A stretch of 64,000 nt of DNA from Mimachlamys varia (GCA_947623455.1 OX392529.1:60593186-60657185); one strand, 5' to 3'. Counted from the first letter of the stretch, positions 49,001-56,333 are shown. Notes: generated by a model not told the origin, from the letters alone. Numbers and translations are program-made.

Positions 49001-49132
49001 AATTAGGTATGATCTTTGATTTGATAGGTTAAACCAGATATGATCTTTGATTTGATAGGTTAAACCAGATATTTGCCAAATTTGACGAGGTGAAGATGTC
49101 GGGAAACATGCTTGCTACAGCTCATGACTATG
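6837..49132 (+). CDS. CLASP: CLASP microtubule plus-end protein, N-terminal TOG1 part (8 exons, 3' incomplete)
   Basis: CLASP proteins bind microtubule plus ends and lattice, promote rescue and suppress catastrophe, and act at the cell cortex, kinetochores and Golgi. The coding sequence joins 6837-7013, 41412-41490, 43250-43293, 43704-43763, 44376-44467, 45129-45204, 46331-46428 and 49059-49132. This gives 233 residues with every intron GT-AG and every phase consistent. The product is the first TOG (HEAT-repeat) domain found in the long alpha-type CLASP isoforms. Diagnostic stretches recalled from the vertebrate proteins are WVNSSNYK (residues 52-59), a VLPS..DRLGD block (about 86-95), LSKIVP.IC..L.D.NSQVR (about 159-178), EIYRHVGE and FxKFDEV..SGNM. 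The reading frame continues past 49132 with one base of a split codon, so the linker, TOG2, TOG3 and C-terminal domain lie outside the window. Introns total about 41.8 kb, of which intron 1 is 34.4 kb. Identity is certain at family level. CLASP1/2 paralogy does not apply if this is a mollusc with a single copy, which is an inference. Confidence 0.95.
7006..7432. repeat. 37-bp tandem array built on the CLASP exon 1 splice donor, about 12 copies
   Basis: The first unit straddles the exon 1/intron 1 boundary. ACTACAAG|GTATG recurs with AAG ending at about 7013, 7049, 7086 and so on to about 7419. The first step is 36 bases and the later ones about 37. Units between about 7240 and 7370 also change GCTATAG to GGTATAG, creating a second donor-like CACAAG|GTATAG per unit. 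The array ends in a short (TA)n tract. Confidence 0.95.
8078..8436. repeat. 51-bp tandem array, 7 copies
   Basis: The unit contains TACACGACGTAGGGGTAGCT and GCTCGTGATCAGTGTG. Copies differ by a few C/T changes. It lies in CLASP intron 1. The divisible-by-three period makes a 139-codon minus-strand ORF with 17-residue repeats, which is not a gene. Confidence 0.93.
9206..10477. repeat. 28-bp tandem array, about 45 copies
   Basis: The unit contains GTCATTGATCTGTCTGGTGA followed by TCAGAGAG. The main variant positions are TCAGAG/TCGGAG, CATTG/CACTG and CTGG/CAGG, and groups of neighbouring units repeat the same order, indicating block duplications. It lies in intron 1. Confidence 0.94.
10478..11791. 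other. intron 1 sequence without recognisable feature
   Basis: Unique AT-rich DNA with short chance ORFs on both strands. No splice-flanked conserved exon was found. Confidence 0.5.
11792..12197. repeat. 36-bp AT-rich tandem array, about 11 copies
   Basis: The unit contains GTAATTGAGATACAATGTAT then ATAAGTATATTTAAGT. Some units lack one or two bases (TTTAGT for TTTAAGT), which shifts frames between the overlapping minus-strand ORFs. Confidence 0.93.
12198..14009. other. intron 1 unique sequence
   Basis: AT-rich intron DNA. No gene, RNA or repeat array was recognised. Confidence 0.5.
14010..14399. mobile_element. MITE with 20-bp perfect terminal inverted repeats and TTAA ends
   Basis: The left end TTAAAGGCCCAATATACGTA (14010-14029) is the exact reverse complement of the right end, TACGTATATTGGGCCTTTAA (14380-14399). 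The 390-bp interior has no transposase. The outermost TTAA on both sides could be a target-site duplication as made by piggyBac-type transposases. Equally, TTAA could simply be part of the TIR with a TA duplication. Family assignment is therefore inference, while the element boundaries are visible. Confidence 0.85.
14400..16145. other. intron 1 unique sequence with one copy of a dispersed repeat
   Basis: The segment 15158-15305 resembles 45650-45770 in the same orientation. Shared words are ATGATATTAACA, GTTTTCCCACTAAATC and AAAGTAAA. Otherwise nothing was recognised. Confidence 0.5.
15158..15305 (+). repeat. dispersed repeat copy 1
   Basis: Contains AACATGATATTAACAGGAAT and TGTTTTCCCACTAAATC, which recur in order, with substitutions, at 45650-45770. 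The start CTCTTTATATCATGTT is matched in inverse form near 45935-45955. This suggests a non-autonomous DNA element with inverted ends. No transposase is visible. Confidence 0.55.
16146..16722. repeat. 44-bp composite tandem array, about 12 units
   Basis: The basic unit contains CTGGAGTGAATAGTAACACT then GGTACACAAGTAGTAAC. A second unit type inserts GAAACTGAAGTTAATAGTAAC. The two types alternate in a higher-order pattern between about 16440 and 16690. Confidence 0.9.
16723..18344. other. intron 1 unique sequence
   Basis: AT-rich, with no gene recognised. The stretch around 18010-18050 is listed separately as a transposon remnant. Confidence 0.5.
18001..18052 (+). mobile_element. DNA-transposon remnant (GCGC..ACTATACGCGAGAAATTACGGTAA type end)
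   Basis: AAAAAAAGTGCGCACTATAC is followed by GCGAGAAATTACGGTAA. A related piece, TGCGTACTATATGCC then AGAAATTACGGTAA, occurs at 50108-50136. Both resemble the ends of pogo/Tigger-like elements seen across animals. This is recognition from memory of the motif type, and the family is uncertain. Confidence 0.4.
18345..20706. repeat. 36-bp tandem array, about 66 copies, with higher-order structure
   Basis: The unit contains CCTCATCCTTTTTACATCTC then CCTTGATACATTTGTA. The sense strand is pyrimidine-rich. A 34-bp variant (TTGATATATATACCTC) marks units near 18647, 18751, 19145, 19287, 19429 and 20399. The three at 19145-19429 are spaced exactly 142 bases, a four-unit block. A triplet of CGT-variant units at 19750-19822 recurs 432 bases (12 units) later at 20182-20255. 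The long ORFs (up to 434 codons on + and 326 on -) are consequences of the 12-codon period. Confidence 0.96.
20707..22477. other. intron 1 unique sequence with one unexplained 112-codon ORF
   Basis: The ORF 21355-21693 (+) is preceded by a pyrimidine-rich stretch ending TTAAAG. It shows no motif or compositional bias that I recognise, and no splice signal typical of CLASP exons. I do not call it a gene. Confidence 0.4.
22478..22858. repeat. 36-bp tandem array, about 10 copies
   Basis: The unit contains GGGCTGTCAGACAGCTCCCC then ACCACTCAGAGCCACG. It includes the short palindrome CTGTCAGACAG. It is GC-richer than its surroundings. Confidence 0.93.
23023..27287. repeat. 46-bp G-rich tandem array, about 90 copies
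   Basis: The unit contains GGTGGGGGTGGGGGTACAGG then GAATGTGTGGGAGTTGATCG. Variants are GTGGTGG, GTAGGGG and GATCAGGAG versus GATCGTGAG. At 4.3 kb it is the longest array here. The G-rich strand is the CLASP sense strand, and each unit offers several runs of three or more G. The proline-rich minus-strand ORFs (up to 261 codons) are artefacts of reading through it. Confidence 0.96.
27288..28179. other. intron 1 unique sequence
   Basis: No gene seen. The last 100 bases contain diverged units of the following array. Confidence 0.5.
28180..30142. repeat. 46-bp tandem array with an internal 14-bp palindrome, about 43 copies
   Basis: The unit contains GAGTGAGCTCACTC (a perfect palindrome), then TTTGACACAGTGTATGATCA. 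Variants are TTTGTCACAG/TTTGACACAG and CTCAG/CTTAG. Blocks with the same variant order recur, indicating multi-unit duplication. Confidence 0.95.
30443..32214. repeat. 23-bp G-rich tandem array, about 77 copies
   Basis: The unit contains CTGGGCTGTGAGATGGGGCT then ACA. Subtypes (GTGGTATAGGG, GTAGGATGGG, TTGTCTGTGGG) form multi-unit blocks, for example the CACTTGTCTGTGGG-bearing three-unit block repeated around 30490-30690. The G-rich strand is again the sense strand. Confidence 0.95.
32215..33399. other. intron 1 unique sequence with a 20-bp inverted repeat
   Basis: The perfect arms ATTATAATTAGTATGAGACT (32607-32626) and their complement (32664-32683) enclose 37 bases. No gene recognised. Confidence 0.6.
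33400..33985. repeat. 67-bp tandem array, about 8 units including diverged edges
   Basis: The unit contains GTAGTAAGTTGTCAAGGGTA then GCTAACCCTATAAAAATAAG. The central five units are nearly identical, while edge units carry AAGGGCAGATAACTC. That is close to the widespread molluscan motif AAGGGAGATAACTC, so the array appears to have grown from a copy of that interspersed sequence. Confidence 0.92.
34098..34160. repeat. A-rich simple repeat
   Basis: An irregular run of AAAAT and AAAAG words. It may be an old poly(A) tail of a retroposed element, but no body was identified beside it. Confidence 0.7.
35027..35105. repeat. 33-bp perfect inverted repeat (foldback)
   Basis: The left arm (35027-35059) begins ATATACTGAGATTG and ends CAAACAGGAA. 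The right arm (35073-35105) is its exact reverse complement. The loop is 13 bases. A further weak pairing (CAGTTTGG near 34990 with CCAAACTG near 35115) may extend it. The perfect arms suggest a recent origin. Confidence 0.9.
35785..39212. repeat. compound satellite: 9-bp repeats punctuated by a 27-bp cassette, about 50 cassettes
   Basis: Runs of the nonamer CATCACTAC (sometimes CAACACTAC) of variable length alternate with CTGGTAGCTAGGTTATCCTG plus CTCACTA. Cassette spacing is always 27 plus a multiple of 9 bases (shortest 36), so the cassette keeps the nonamer phase. At about 3.4 kb it is the second longest array. A few cassettes read GGCTATCC or GGTTGTCC. Confidence 0.95.
39213..40384. other. 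intron 1 unique sequence
   Basis: Contains TTATCTCCCTTGG near 39691, the inverse of the common molluscan AAGGGAGATAA motif. No gene recognised. Confidence 0.5.
40385..41288. repeat. 32-bp tandem array, about 28 copies
   Basis: The unit contains CCCAGTAGATAATCCAGCCA then GCCATCTTTATT. It ends about 120 bases upstream of CLASP exon 2. Units become more diverged towards the exon side. Confidence 0.94.
41412..41490 (+). CDS. CLASP: CLASP coding exon 2 (residues 60-85 plus 1 base)
   Basis: The acceptor is TTTTACAG|GTG. The exon reads VSVNGLEVLCLM and ends HYVSQ, then contributes one G to the split valine codon completed by exon 3. The reading aligns with the second HEAT segment of vertebrate CLASP (KVVLLGMDIL region). 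The donor is CTCAGG|GTACGT. It is the first unit of a 31-bp array, and the exon's reading frame stays open into that array until about 42512. Intron retention or use of a later donor would therefore not terminate translation at once. Confidence 0.92.
41480..42620. repeat. 31-bp tandem array built on the CLASP exon 2 splice donor, about 33 good copies plus diverged tail
   Basis: The first unit straddles the exon 2/intron 2 boundary. ACGTGTCTCAGG|GTACGT is followed by ATTTATCAATGTT. The donor-like CAGG|GTAYGTA recurs every 31 bases from 41490 to about 42490, then decays to 42620. Because 31 leaves remainder 1 on division by three, all three forward frames are long and open (264-366 codons), and the frame of exon 2 is one of them. 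Confidence 0.96.
42621..43249. other. intron 2, unique part
   Basis: No feature besides the exon 3 acceptor at its end. Confidence 0.6.
43250..43293 (+). CDS. CLASP: CLASP coding exon 3 (residues 86-100)
   Basis: A 44-base exon lies between acceptor CCTTTTCAG and donor CCAG|GTTAGT. With the G from exon 2 it reads V-LPSVVDRLGDSKDQ, closely matching the vertebrate CLASP block TVLPSLIDRLGDAKD. It is too short to be seen as an ORF and was found by homology and splice phase. It ends at phase 0. Confidence 0.93.
43704..43763 (+). CDS. CLASP: CLASP coding exon 4 (residues 101-120)
   Basis: A 60-base, phase-0 exon between acceptor TTTCTAG and donor CCGGG|GTAGGT. It reads VRDQAQQLLMKLM and then MPATSPG. 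It corresponds to the vertebrate VREQDQTLLLKIMDQ helix, the second helix of a HEAT repeat in TOG1. Confidence 0.92.
43925..44166 (-). mobile_element. tRNA-derived SINE in CLASP intron 4
   Basis: On the minus strand the head begins near 44166 with GGCACGAAGGTCTAGTGGCA, an A-box region like tRNA-Glu. At 44118-44103 it continues with GGGTTGCGAATACGAG, a B-box-like element followed by CCCCGGCC. The downstream body includes TTCCAGTCTACTCAGCTG, a type of tail I associate with invertebrate SINEs. The head is well supported; the left boundary is an estimate. Confidence 0.7.
44376..44467 (+). CDS. CLASP: CLASP coding exon 5 (residues 121-150 plus 2 bases)
   Basis: The acceptor is TGTTGTAG and the donor is AACAC|GTAAGT, a near-consensus donor. 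The exon reads YVFERMMSAFTHKLWHVREG then VLICLQNTLN, matching the vertebrate YVWDRM..GF.HKN...REGI.LCL..TLN block. The last two bases (AC) are completed by exon 6 to give threonine. An 18-base piece of the exon end (44447-44464) is repeated in the intron at 44476-44493 with period 29, so this donor also sits inside a short tandem duplication. Confidence 0.93.
44447..44493. repeat. two-copy duplication straddling the exon 5 donor (period 29)
   Basis: TCTACAGAACACACTCAA occurs at 44447-44464 (the end of exon 5) and again at 44476-44493 (intron 5). The donor CAC|GTAAGT lies between them. Confidence 0.9.
44985..45118. repeat. 19-bp tandem array just upstream of the exon 6 acceptor
   Basis: The unit is AATGTTTACAATGTTACAG, in about five to seven copies. 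It contains TTACAG, an acceptor-like hexamer. It ends ten bases before the acceptor of exon 6 (45129). Confidence 0.85.
45129..45204 (+). CDS. CLASP: CLASP coding exon 6 (residues 151-176)
   Basis: The acceptor is TTTATTTCAG and the donor is GCCAG|GTAAGG. After completing a split threonine, the exon reads YGARSLHLSKIVPNICKLL and ends DDQNSQ. This is one of the best conserved parts of CLASP TOG1 (vertebrate LSKIVPHICNLLGDPNSQ). It ends at phase 0. A 19-bp tandem array ends about 10 bases upstream of the acceptor. Confidence 0.95.
45650..45962 (+). repeat. dispersed repeat copy 2 (CLASP intron 6)
   Basis: Shares ATGATATTAACA, GTTTTCCCACTAAATC and AAAGTAAA, in the same order, with 15158-15305. 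The end at 45935-45960 contains AACATGATATAAAGTGAATT, inverse to the start of copy 1. Confidence 0.5.
46331..46428 (+). CDS. CLASP: CLASP coding exon 7 (residues 177-208 plus 2 bases)
   Basis: The acceptor is TGTTTCAG|GTG and the donor is CAACAGAG|GTAACT. The exon reads VRETCVNTLAEIYRHVGEKV, then RSDLLKKGISQQ. EIYRHVGE and the following KKG match vertebrate CLASP almost residue for residue. The terminal AG is completed by the first G of exon 8 to give arginine. Confidence 0.95.
46745..48868. repeat. 39-bp tandem array in CLASP intron 7, about 54 copies
   Basis: The unit contains GTCTTGGCGTCTTACCAGGC then ACGGGCTTGTTGGTCATGT. The main variants are TTGGTCATG/TTGCCCATG and CCAGGCACGG/CCAGGTACGG; about nine units carry the latter. 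Because 39 is 13 codons and stops are absent, three forward frames (637-732 codons) and one reverse frame (612 codons) are open. They lie inside an intron and are not genes. Confidence 0.96.
48920..49070. repeat. 31-bp tandem array built on the CLASP exon 8 acceptor, 5 copies
   Basis: TTTGATTTGATAG|GTTAAAC plus CAG recurs with the AG ending at 48934, 48965, 48996, 49027 and 49058, exactly 31 bases apart. The last is the real acceptor. Units one to four continue with GTATGA or ATATGA instead of exon sequence. The third unit is degenerate (GATAGATAAA). Confidence 0.96.
49059..49132 (+). CDS. CLASP: CLASP coding exon 8 (residues 209-233 plus 1 base)
   Basis: The acceptor is TTGATTTGATAG and the donor is CTATG|GTAAGT. 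The exon reads (R)LNQIFAKFDEVKMSGNM then LATAHDY, matching vertebrate RLNVIFTKFDEVQKSGNM at the end of TOG1. The acceptor and the first 12 exon bases are repeated upstream in a five-copy 31-bp array. Exon 8 uses the last copy because every earlier copy runs into a stop within five codons. One base carries over to the next exon, which I could not locate in the remaining 15 kb. Confidence 0.93.
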
Positions 49133-52100
49133 GTAAGTAATGAAAACATCCTCAACCAGATCTAGATTTGTTATGCCTTCAAAATTATGCCTCTTCTGTA
49201 TTTCAAACTACACCTGTTTAAGTCCTTGTCTTATCCTGTCCCACATCCTTTGTTTAAATGTCAGTATCATCAAATTCAAAAATGCTTTGGAAGTGTCAGG
49301 GAAGAACCAGCCGTCCTGTTTTGTAATTATATACAGAGAGTAGTATCTTTATCTACATGTTTAATCCTGTTTTGATGCTGGCTGGAAGTACTTTCTAGAC
49401 TTTTACAATGGGACTAGCCCTTCAGTATACAGATACCAGCTGTTTACATGACCAATTGAGCCAACCCTCCCCAGAGGTTACCACAGTGTTGGATATCCAG
49501 CTTACATACCACCAGAGGGACCCAACAACAGACAATAACTACGTCAAAATGAACCGTATTGAATATTGATGGCTAAACAAGGCTATTTTATATACATTGA
49601 TCCATGCTGAACAAAAAAGGTGGACATACCTGATTATGGATATACTTTCTTTGGTTCTCAGGAACCAAAAAGAAAAAAAAAATTTTTACAGACAGATTTT
49701 CTGTTAATGTAGAAAAGATATGTATTTTTCACCAAAAAATGCAACAAGTATTTTCACATTAATTCAAAAAAATACTTTTATTTAATCTCAAAACTCTTGT
49801 AATTTGGAAGTGTCGGTAAAAGGATGCATTTCATGTAAAGGGAGATAACTCTTCATGTCTTATCACAAAATACAGGGGCCTGATATAAAGGTAGAGACCT
49901 TGCTGGATTAAGATTCCCCAGGTTAAAGATTCTGCTGTGTCAGGCTTAGTCTGATTAATTTGTCAAAATTACATCACAGTGATTTTATTTCCTTAAGTAT
50001 ACAACCTAAAAATGGTTGTTGCTATATCACTCCATCTTGACGTTTTCTTCAGATGTAAAAAAAAAAAAAAAAATTCTAAGATTTTTTTTCTCAATTTTTT
50101 GAACCTCAAAATGTACCTGCGTACTATATGCCAGAAATTACGGTAATATCAAAAATATATACCCCTACATAAAAAAATATGGAGAAAAATGTAATTGCAT
50201 AGGAAAAAATAGTTGTGTATTATTAGTATTTTCATGTGTGATTAAGCATGTCATTGTGGATGCAAGTTGATAGGATATGAATGTAAACGACTGCCAGCAA
50301 TTATAGTGTAATCTAGTATTACTGTCCTGGTCTAAAGCCTCGGAGACAAAAATATCTCGGCCACCCAGCTCATCCTTCTAGTAGCGGTTATTACAAGACT
50401 ATTAAATTTGATGTTTGGCCTGCTATGAGGAAAGTAATGATACAGCATCCATCCTGAGGAACACTTATAACTTGGTTTGTTTGTAATAACAGGGTGAAGA
50501 TATGTGCTGAATCAGCATAATACAGAAAAACATACCAAACCCTGTACATCAACATCATTTTGTGGCTTCAAGACGTTATTCTGTAATTATATAATATGCT
50601 AAAGAAAAAACGGTGCTTATAGGTTCTGTTTCAAACGGGTAAAAACCTACCTATCTACCCTACAACACTGCTACCTAGCACAAAACCTAGCTCATTATGG
50701 TATCTCTTTCCTTAAGGCCTGGATTCCAGCCAATTTTCACTTTATCCAGGTGCATGGCAGAAATATTACCTTGATTTTGAATTTTTTTTAAGATGTTATC
50801 ATTGTGAGATAAAACTCTGCGATAAGATTGTGTCTGTATATGACACGGTTAGGTAATATATATATATATATAAGTGTGTTGTGTGTGTGTGGGGATATAA
50901 CATTAGAATATTGTACCGATTTGTCCCACTCTCTATGTAGCAGGTCATTATCCCTCCTATCATAAATAACACATCATCTTATTGGTATTCTGTTCATTGT
51001 TCAGATATAGGTGAATCTGTATTTGACCTATTTTAACCAATATCTTAAGAAAGGGAGCAGTATTTGACCTACATCGACATAAATTCTATAGAATTGTGTC
51101 TTAGGGTAAAAAATGTCAAGTAGTATTAGTTTCTAGGTGCCTGTAGATATTTTGTATCTATATACTTAGTACACAGTGTTTGTCCTGGGTATAACCAAGT
51201 ATCATATATTGGAAATAATATCTAATGTTACAGCTGAACGGGCTAAATCAATATCTGCCTCGTATTGGTTGAGTGTTGAGGTGTATATTCTATAGTAAGC
51301 CTTGTACTAGGATTTCTACCCCTTCCCTATTATAGATGGCAGAAAGTTTAAAAAGAAAGTCAAAACAATAACTCGATTGAGTTTCCAGACATGTAATGTT
51401 TTCTGTGAAAACTAAGGTATTAGACTTTCAGCATATATTTTCTGTAGCGAAAATTATGTGACCTGTCCAATTTAAGAAAAAAAAAAGTGGTTTTTGATTG
51501 ACACTTGAAAAAAGTAAGTCTCGTGTTTGTGGTAGATTGTGACTGTGCGTCACTAGACGAATGAGTTTACCTTGGGTTGTTACCTAACAGGTCTGGGAGT
51601 TACCACAAAGGGGATACTGTGTCGTACCACCATCACTTACACAACACTGTGGCCACAAACAATCCATACTGTTCAGTGTACCCCGTCATTATACAGGGAG
51701 GAGGATCCGGGCCCCAGGGGTACAGACATGTCTATTCTGGGACCTGGGTACCGCCTGGGCTGTTTATACAAATTATGTTAGTTTGACTGTGAAATGAATT
51801 CTGTTTTTCAAACGGACCAGCTAATGTTGATTTGTCAGTGTTAGCTGAACTCTGATAGGATTAGGGATGAAGGTGTACAGACCTTTAAATAGATCAGTAA
51901 AAAGTTCACCAAGTTAGCAAGACAAGTTAGTATGTTACTTTGAATGGGAATTCATTGAAGAAATCATGACCGTATGTGACTCTGTGTCGTAGATATAATA
52001 GTTAAACCAAATGTTGATATTACTGAAGACCAACTTTAAATCGGAGTTGAATAGAGAAATTGTATCAGAGATTTCAGTTAGTGCTGAACATTACACACTT

Positions 52101-52361
52101 AAATAAGTCAACTAGCATATTGAGTTATCCCTGAAATCGGAGGGTCAGAAGTTAATAAAAAAAAAAAACCCATGTCAAATAGCCTTGGTCTGTCCTTTCA
52201 AGCCACACAGTCGTTAGCTAGTTTAAGGGAATCAAGAAAACACTCACAAGGGTCTACTAAAATACTTGACTTCATGTATCTGGGAGAGAATTAAGATATT
52301 GTGTTAATGAAACAGCCTTAATTGAAAAATATTTCCAAATAGTAAACAAAATTCTTAAATT
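49133..52361 (+). other. CLASP intron 8 or beyond, no further exon found
   Basis: The next exon should start with two bases completing a codon that begins with G. No segment here reads like the CLASP linker or TOG2. The stretch 51541-51786 is GC-richer and open in two frames, with an acceptor-like CCTAACAG before it, but has no CLASP similarity that I can see. A transposon-end remnant lies at 50108-50136. Confidence 0.45.
50108..50136 (+). mobile_element. second DNA-transposon end remnant
   Basis: TGCGTACTATATGCCAGAAA then TTACGGTAA, a diverged relative of the stretch at 18020-18050, preceded by an A-rich tract. Confidence 0.35.
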
Positions 52362-52900
52362 ATTTGGAGCGTCGCTGTATGATTTGAAGCATCGCTGTTA
52401 TGATTTTGAGTGTCGCTGTATGATTTGAAGCATCGCTGTTATGATTTGAAGCATCGCTGTATGATTTGAAGCATCGCTGTTATGATTTGAAGCATCGCTG
52501 TTATGATTTGGAGCGTCGCTGTATGATTTGAAGCATCGCTGTATGATTTGGAGCGTCGCTGTATGATTTGAAGCATCACTGTTATGATTTTGAGTGTCGC
52601 TGTATGATTTGAAGCATCGCTGTTATGATTTTGAGTGTCGCTGTATGATTTGAAGCATCGCTGTATGATTTGAAGCATTGCTGTTATGATTTTGAGTGTC
52701 GCTGTATGATTTGAAGCATCGCTGTATGATTTGGAGCGTCGCTGTATGATTTGAAGCATCGCTGTTATGATTTTGAGTGTCGCTGTATGATTTGGAGCTT
52801 TGCTGTATGATTTGGAGCTTTGCTGTATGATTTGGAGCGTCGTTGTATGATTTGAAGCATCGCTGTATGATTTGGAGCGTCGCTGTATGATTTGGAGTGT
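52362..52900. repeat. 20/21-bp tandem array, about 26 copies
   Basis: The unit is ATGATTTGAAGCATCGCTGT, with an optional extra T. Subtypes GGAGCGTCG and TTGAGTGTCG alternate with AAGCATCG. No relation to a splice site. Confidence 0.92.
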
Positions 52901-55900
52901 TGTTGACCTCAGGTGTTACTGTAAAGTTTATATTCCCTTCAGAACAGGTTTTACAGATGCTGGGCACTGTACAAAAATATACAGACATTTACTAAAAAGT
53001 TCCGTGTGATCTGTAGACCAATAAAAGGGAGATGGCTTGTAAATGAATGCATTAGATATCATGTGTCAGCTTTTTCAGTGCAGAAATTAGAAATAAGAGA
53101 CTCCTCACAAAAAAATCATCAAACAGTTTTGCAAGTCCTCCAAATTTATGCTGAAATATAATTTTCCTCTCATTAAAATTCATAGTTTTTGTATGGAAGC
53201 ATGACTCGAAAAATAGTGTACAGATATGTAATTTACATGTTTTAGGGGTAGCGGAAACATTTTAATGGCTTGCATTTTACGAAAATTTGTACTCATGATT
53301 TAATAAATAGGTGGTTTTTTCCCCTGGCATTTGATCTCATCAGTTTGCAGCAGAAGCCAAATATATTTGCAGTTTTCTGGTTCAGGATCTAGCACTGTGT
53401 ATGAAGCCTAACATGAAATCTCAGAAAGTTGACTAAACAGACTTTCTCCCTCCGTGTACTGCATTACTTCCCGTCACAGGTAACTCGCCTGCTCCTTACC
53501 CACTGGTGTCCTTACATATGTATTCCCACAATACTTGTCAAGATAAAATTCTAATTTTAGATGATGATAAATTTGACAGTTGCATGTTTAGATACACATA
53601 TTGTAATTATTTCCTTGTATGTAAGGTTTCCACCCTGTTTCTTACCCACTTCCCCTACAAACCCACAGTGGACCGTCTGTTCCTTTGATACAGGCCAGAC
53701 TCAAATGTTTAATGGGGAATGCAGCGTAAACAAAAATGGGTTTTTGTATTTCAAAATTAGATGGATGATTTTTTGGCTTTTGAGCAATCATGTTTAGATT
53801 TCAATTTGAAGGGTGTGTTCAATCAATAACTGGAATGATATTTACAAAGATTAGAACATATTTCAACATGTGTTGAATTGATATCATAGTGAAGTTATCA
53901 TAGTCAAATGTCTATTACAATTTCTATTCATCACGTTTTCATGTTAAGAAAGAAGCAACTCCTTTCTTACGTTGGTTTTATTGAAAAGTAATCTCTGGTA
54001 AAATTCGTATAACTTGTGATAGTGTGCCCCTATACAATGGAAAATAGAGTGAACTTGGTATTTATATAGAGATTATACATGTTGGATGGTCGAGATCTTT
54101 GGGCCATATTTCCGAGATATTGGGGACAGACATTTGCCAACAATGTGTCAGGCAGGGGACAGATTGTCTGGTAAGCCGCCCTAAGTCCAGATCCATGTTT
54201 CGGGGCCCTCTGATTAGGCCCACAAAGCCCTCTGTCCTATCACCAACAGTAAAGTGACCAAATATTTCATCCAGACCAACTTTATAGGCACTTTGCTTTT
54301 AATGGGCGATATCTTTATCAGATAAGGTGATGTATAGAAATAATTGATTTATTGAAACTCGAGGGTGTTTTGCATGATGATATGGACCTGTTACCTACCT
54401 GTGGGCCGGATTCCTTGCACCATCTGGCTTACCTACAATGTTTATTTTAAAACAGTCTGTGCGCCTTCAGGTGCACTAAAACGACTGCACTTACATATAC
54501 ATGCTGTTCATGGTTTAATCCTGCTAGTCGGTGGCAGTTTGTATACTTTATTTTAAGCTATACCTTTGTCACACTGAAGTTTACTTTGCTTTAAAGCTGC
54601 CTGCCTTCTGATGTCATAGTTGTATTGGGCCATCAACAAACTGAATCTTTGTTTGAAAGTTTGTAAATGTTTAAGAGAAACTTGAGTGTATTGCTTTATA
54701 AATGTTGTCCAGGTGGGTTAACATTGTGTGTGTATGGGGTTAGTAATTTAAACTGTTGACCTCTTTAGGGGATAGTAATGGTATTAGGTAAGACAGCAGG
54801 TTAAGCTCTGCTGCAGGCTGTTAACTAAGACATAGTGAGATCACTTTGTAAGTGATGACCAGTACTGTGGTACAAATGGACATTTCTGACCCTGATATCA
54901 TATCATCTGCTTCACTTGGGTCTAAACTGTGTGCCTCCTGGCCAGAAATTAGTCCCATCCTTATGTCCAGGTCTGACCAGTGAGTGACCGCTCTAAACGG
55001 CCACCTAAACAAAATGTTTACCATAAAATGTCCAGACTAATCATAATGTTTACCTATTTGATCACAAGATTTATGGTAATAAGTGTGTGACCAGGGTCAG
55101 GAGGATGTCCGCTCTGAAACCACCACACCTTCCCTCAGTATATAGGCACACTTGTGTGTCCATTTACATACTGAGTTGTGTATCACACCTGATACCTATA
55201 AACAGGTTATTTAAAATTCTAAACAAGGTTTGTTTTCACAACATTCAGTATAGAGTTATCACCCACTGTTATAGACTTAGGAGTAAACAGATTCTGTGTA
55301 GATAGGGAAGTGGAGGGAAACTGTAATATTGGGATTCAAATTTAAGAATATAAATAGTTAGAAGTTTGATTTGATTATCAAACAAAAGCAAAGCAACGTT
55401 TAGATTGATAGAATATTAAACTGTAAATTATTTAGACTTAATTTTTGTTAATTTCTAATATTTGCTCTGCATGCTTTATTCTGAAGATATGTAATGTTTG
55501 AATTTTAATAAAAAAACACTTCTTTAGGTGTTTATGAGTGATATTATCTCGATATTGTGTAAATATATTTGCCAATAGTTTACAGTTGTGAGGTACAAAC
55601 ATGATAATAGATGTAAACAGTCGATTTCCAATTATCACATACCCACTAATTAACATAAAGTGGAAAATTTCAAATTTATCTGTCGAACTGTTCATGTTCG
55701 AGTCACACTAGATAAATAACATGGCCCCTTAGACCAAAGTTCTAGCATGTTGGATTGATAAAAGTTTGATTGGGAAATTACTTTTTTGACATCACTTTGA
55801 TGATAAAATTACTAAAATTGTTGATTGTCAAAATTACAGGTTTTCAGTGTATGCGAGCTAGCTGCTTAATATATATATACATTGTCAAATCAGATATGAT

Positions 55901-56333
55901 CTGTAAACTGTTCGTTGAAATTCATTTTTACGTTTCAAATTTTCTGATTCTCAGTAAGAGATTTGAAAACTTTGGGGATTATAGATGATTGGGAGTTGTT
56001 GAGTGGTTCTAGTGTTGGGCTGTTTGTCTGGTCGATTTTACATGACAATGTCGTCAGAATAAGGATAAAAGAGAGGCATCCTACAAAAACTTTTTAAAAG
56101 TGAGAATTGAATTACTTTTACCACGATAATTTTGATAGACATGCAAATATTTTATTATCAGATGCTGTAAGATTTGACTGATTTACCTCAACACTCTGTT
56201 CAGGGTTTATTACTACAGATGCTGGAAAAGATATGTAAATATCTATTTATGTTAAATCATTTCTTTAGATTTCATTTATATTTGACATTTATATGTAAAA
56301 TGATTGTGTATTTAAATCTATATGCATTTGTAC
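52901..56333. other. probable intron, no recognisable gene
   Basis: AT-rich DNA with chance ORFs below 90 codons. No CLASP-like exon or RNA gene was seen. Confidence 0.45.
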
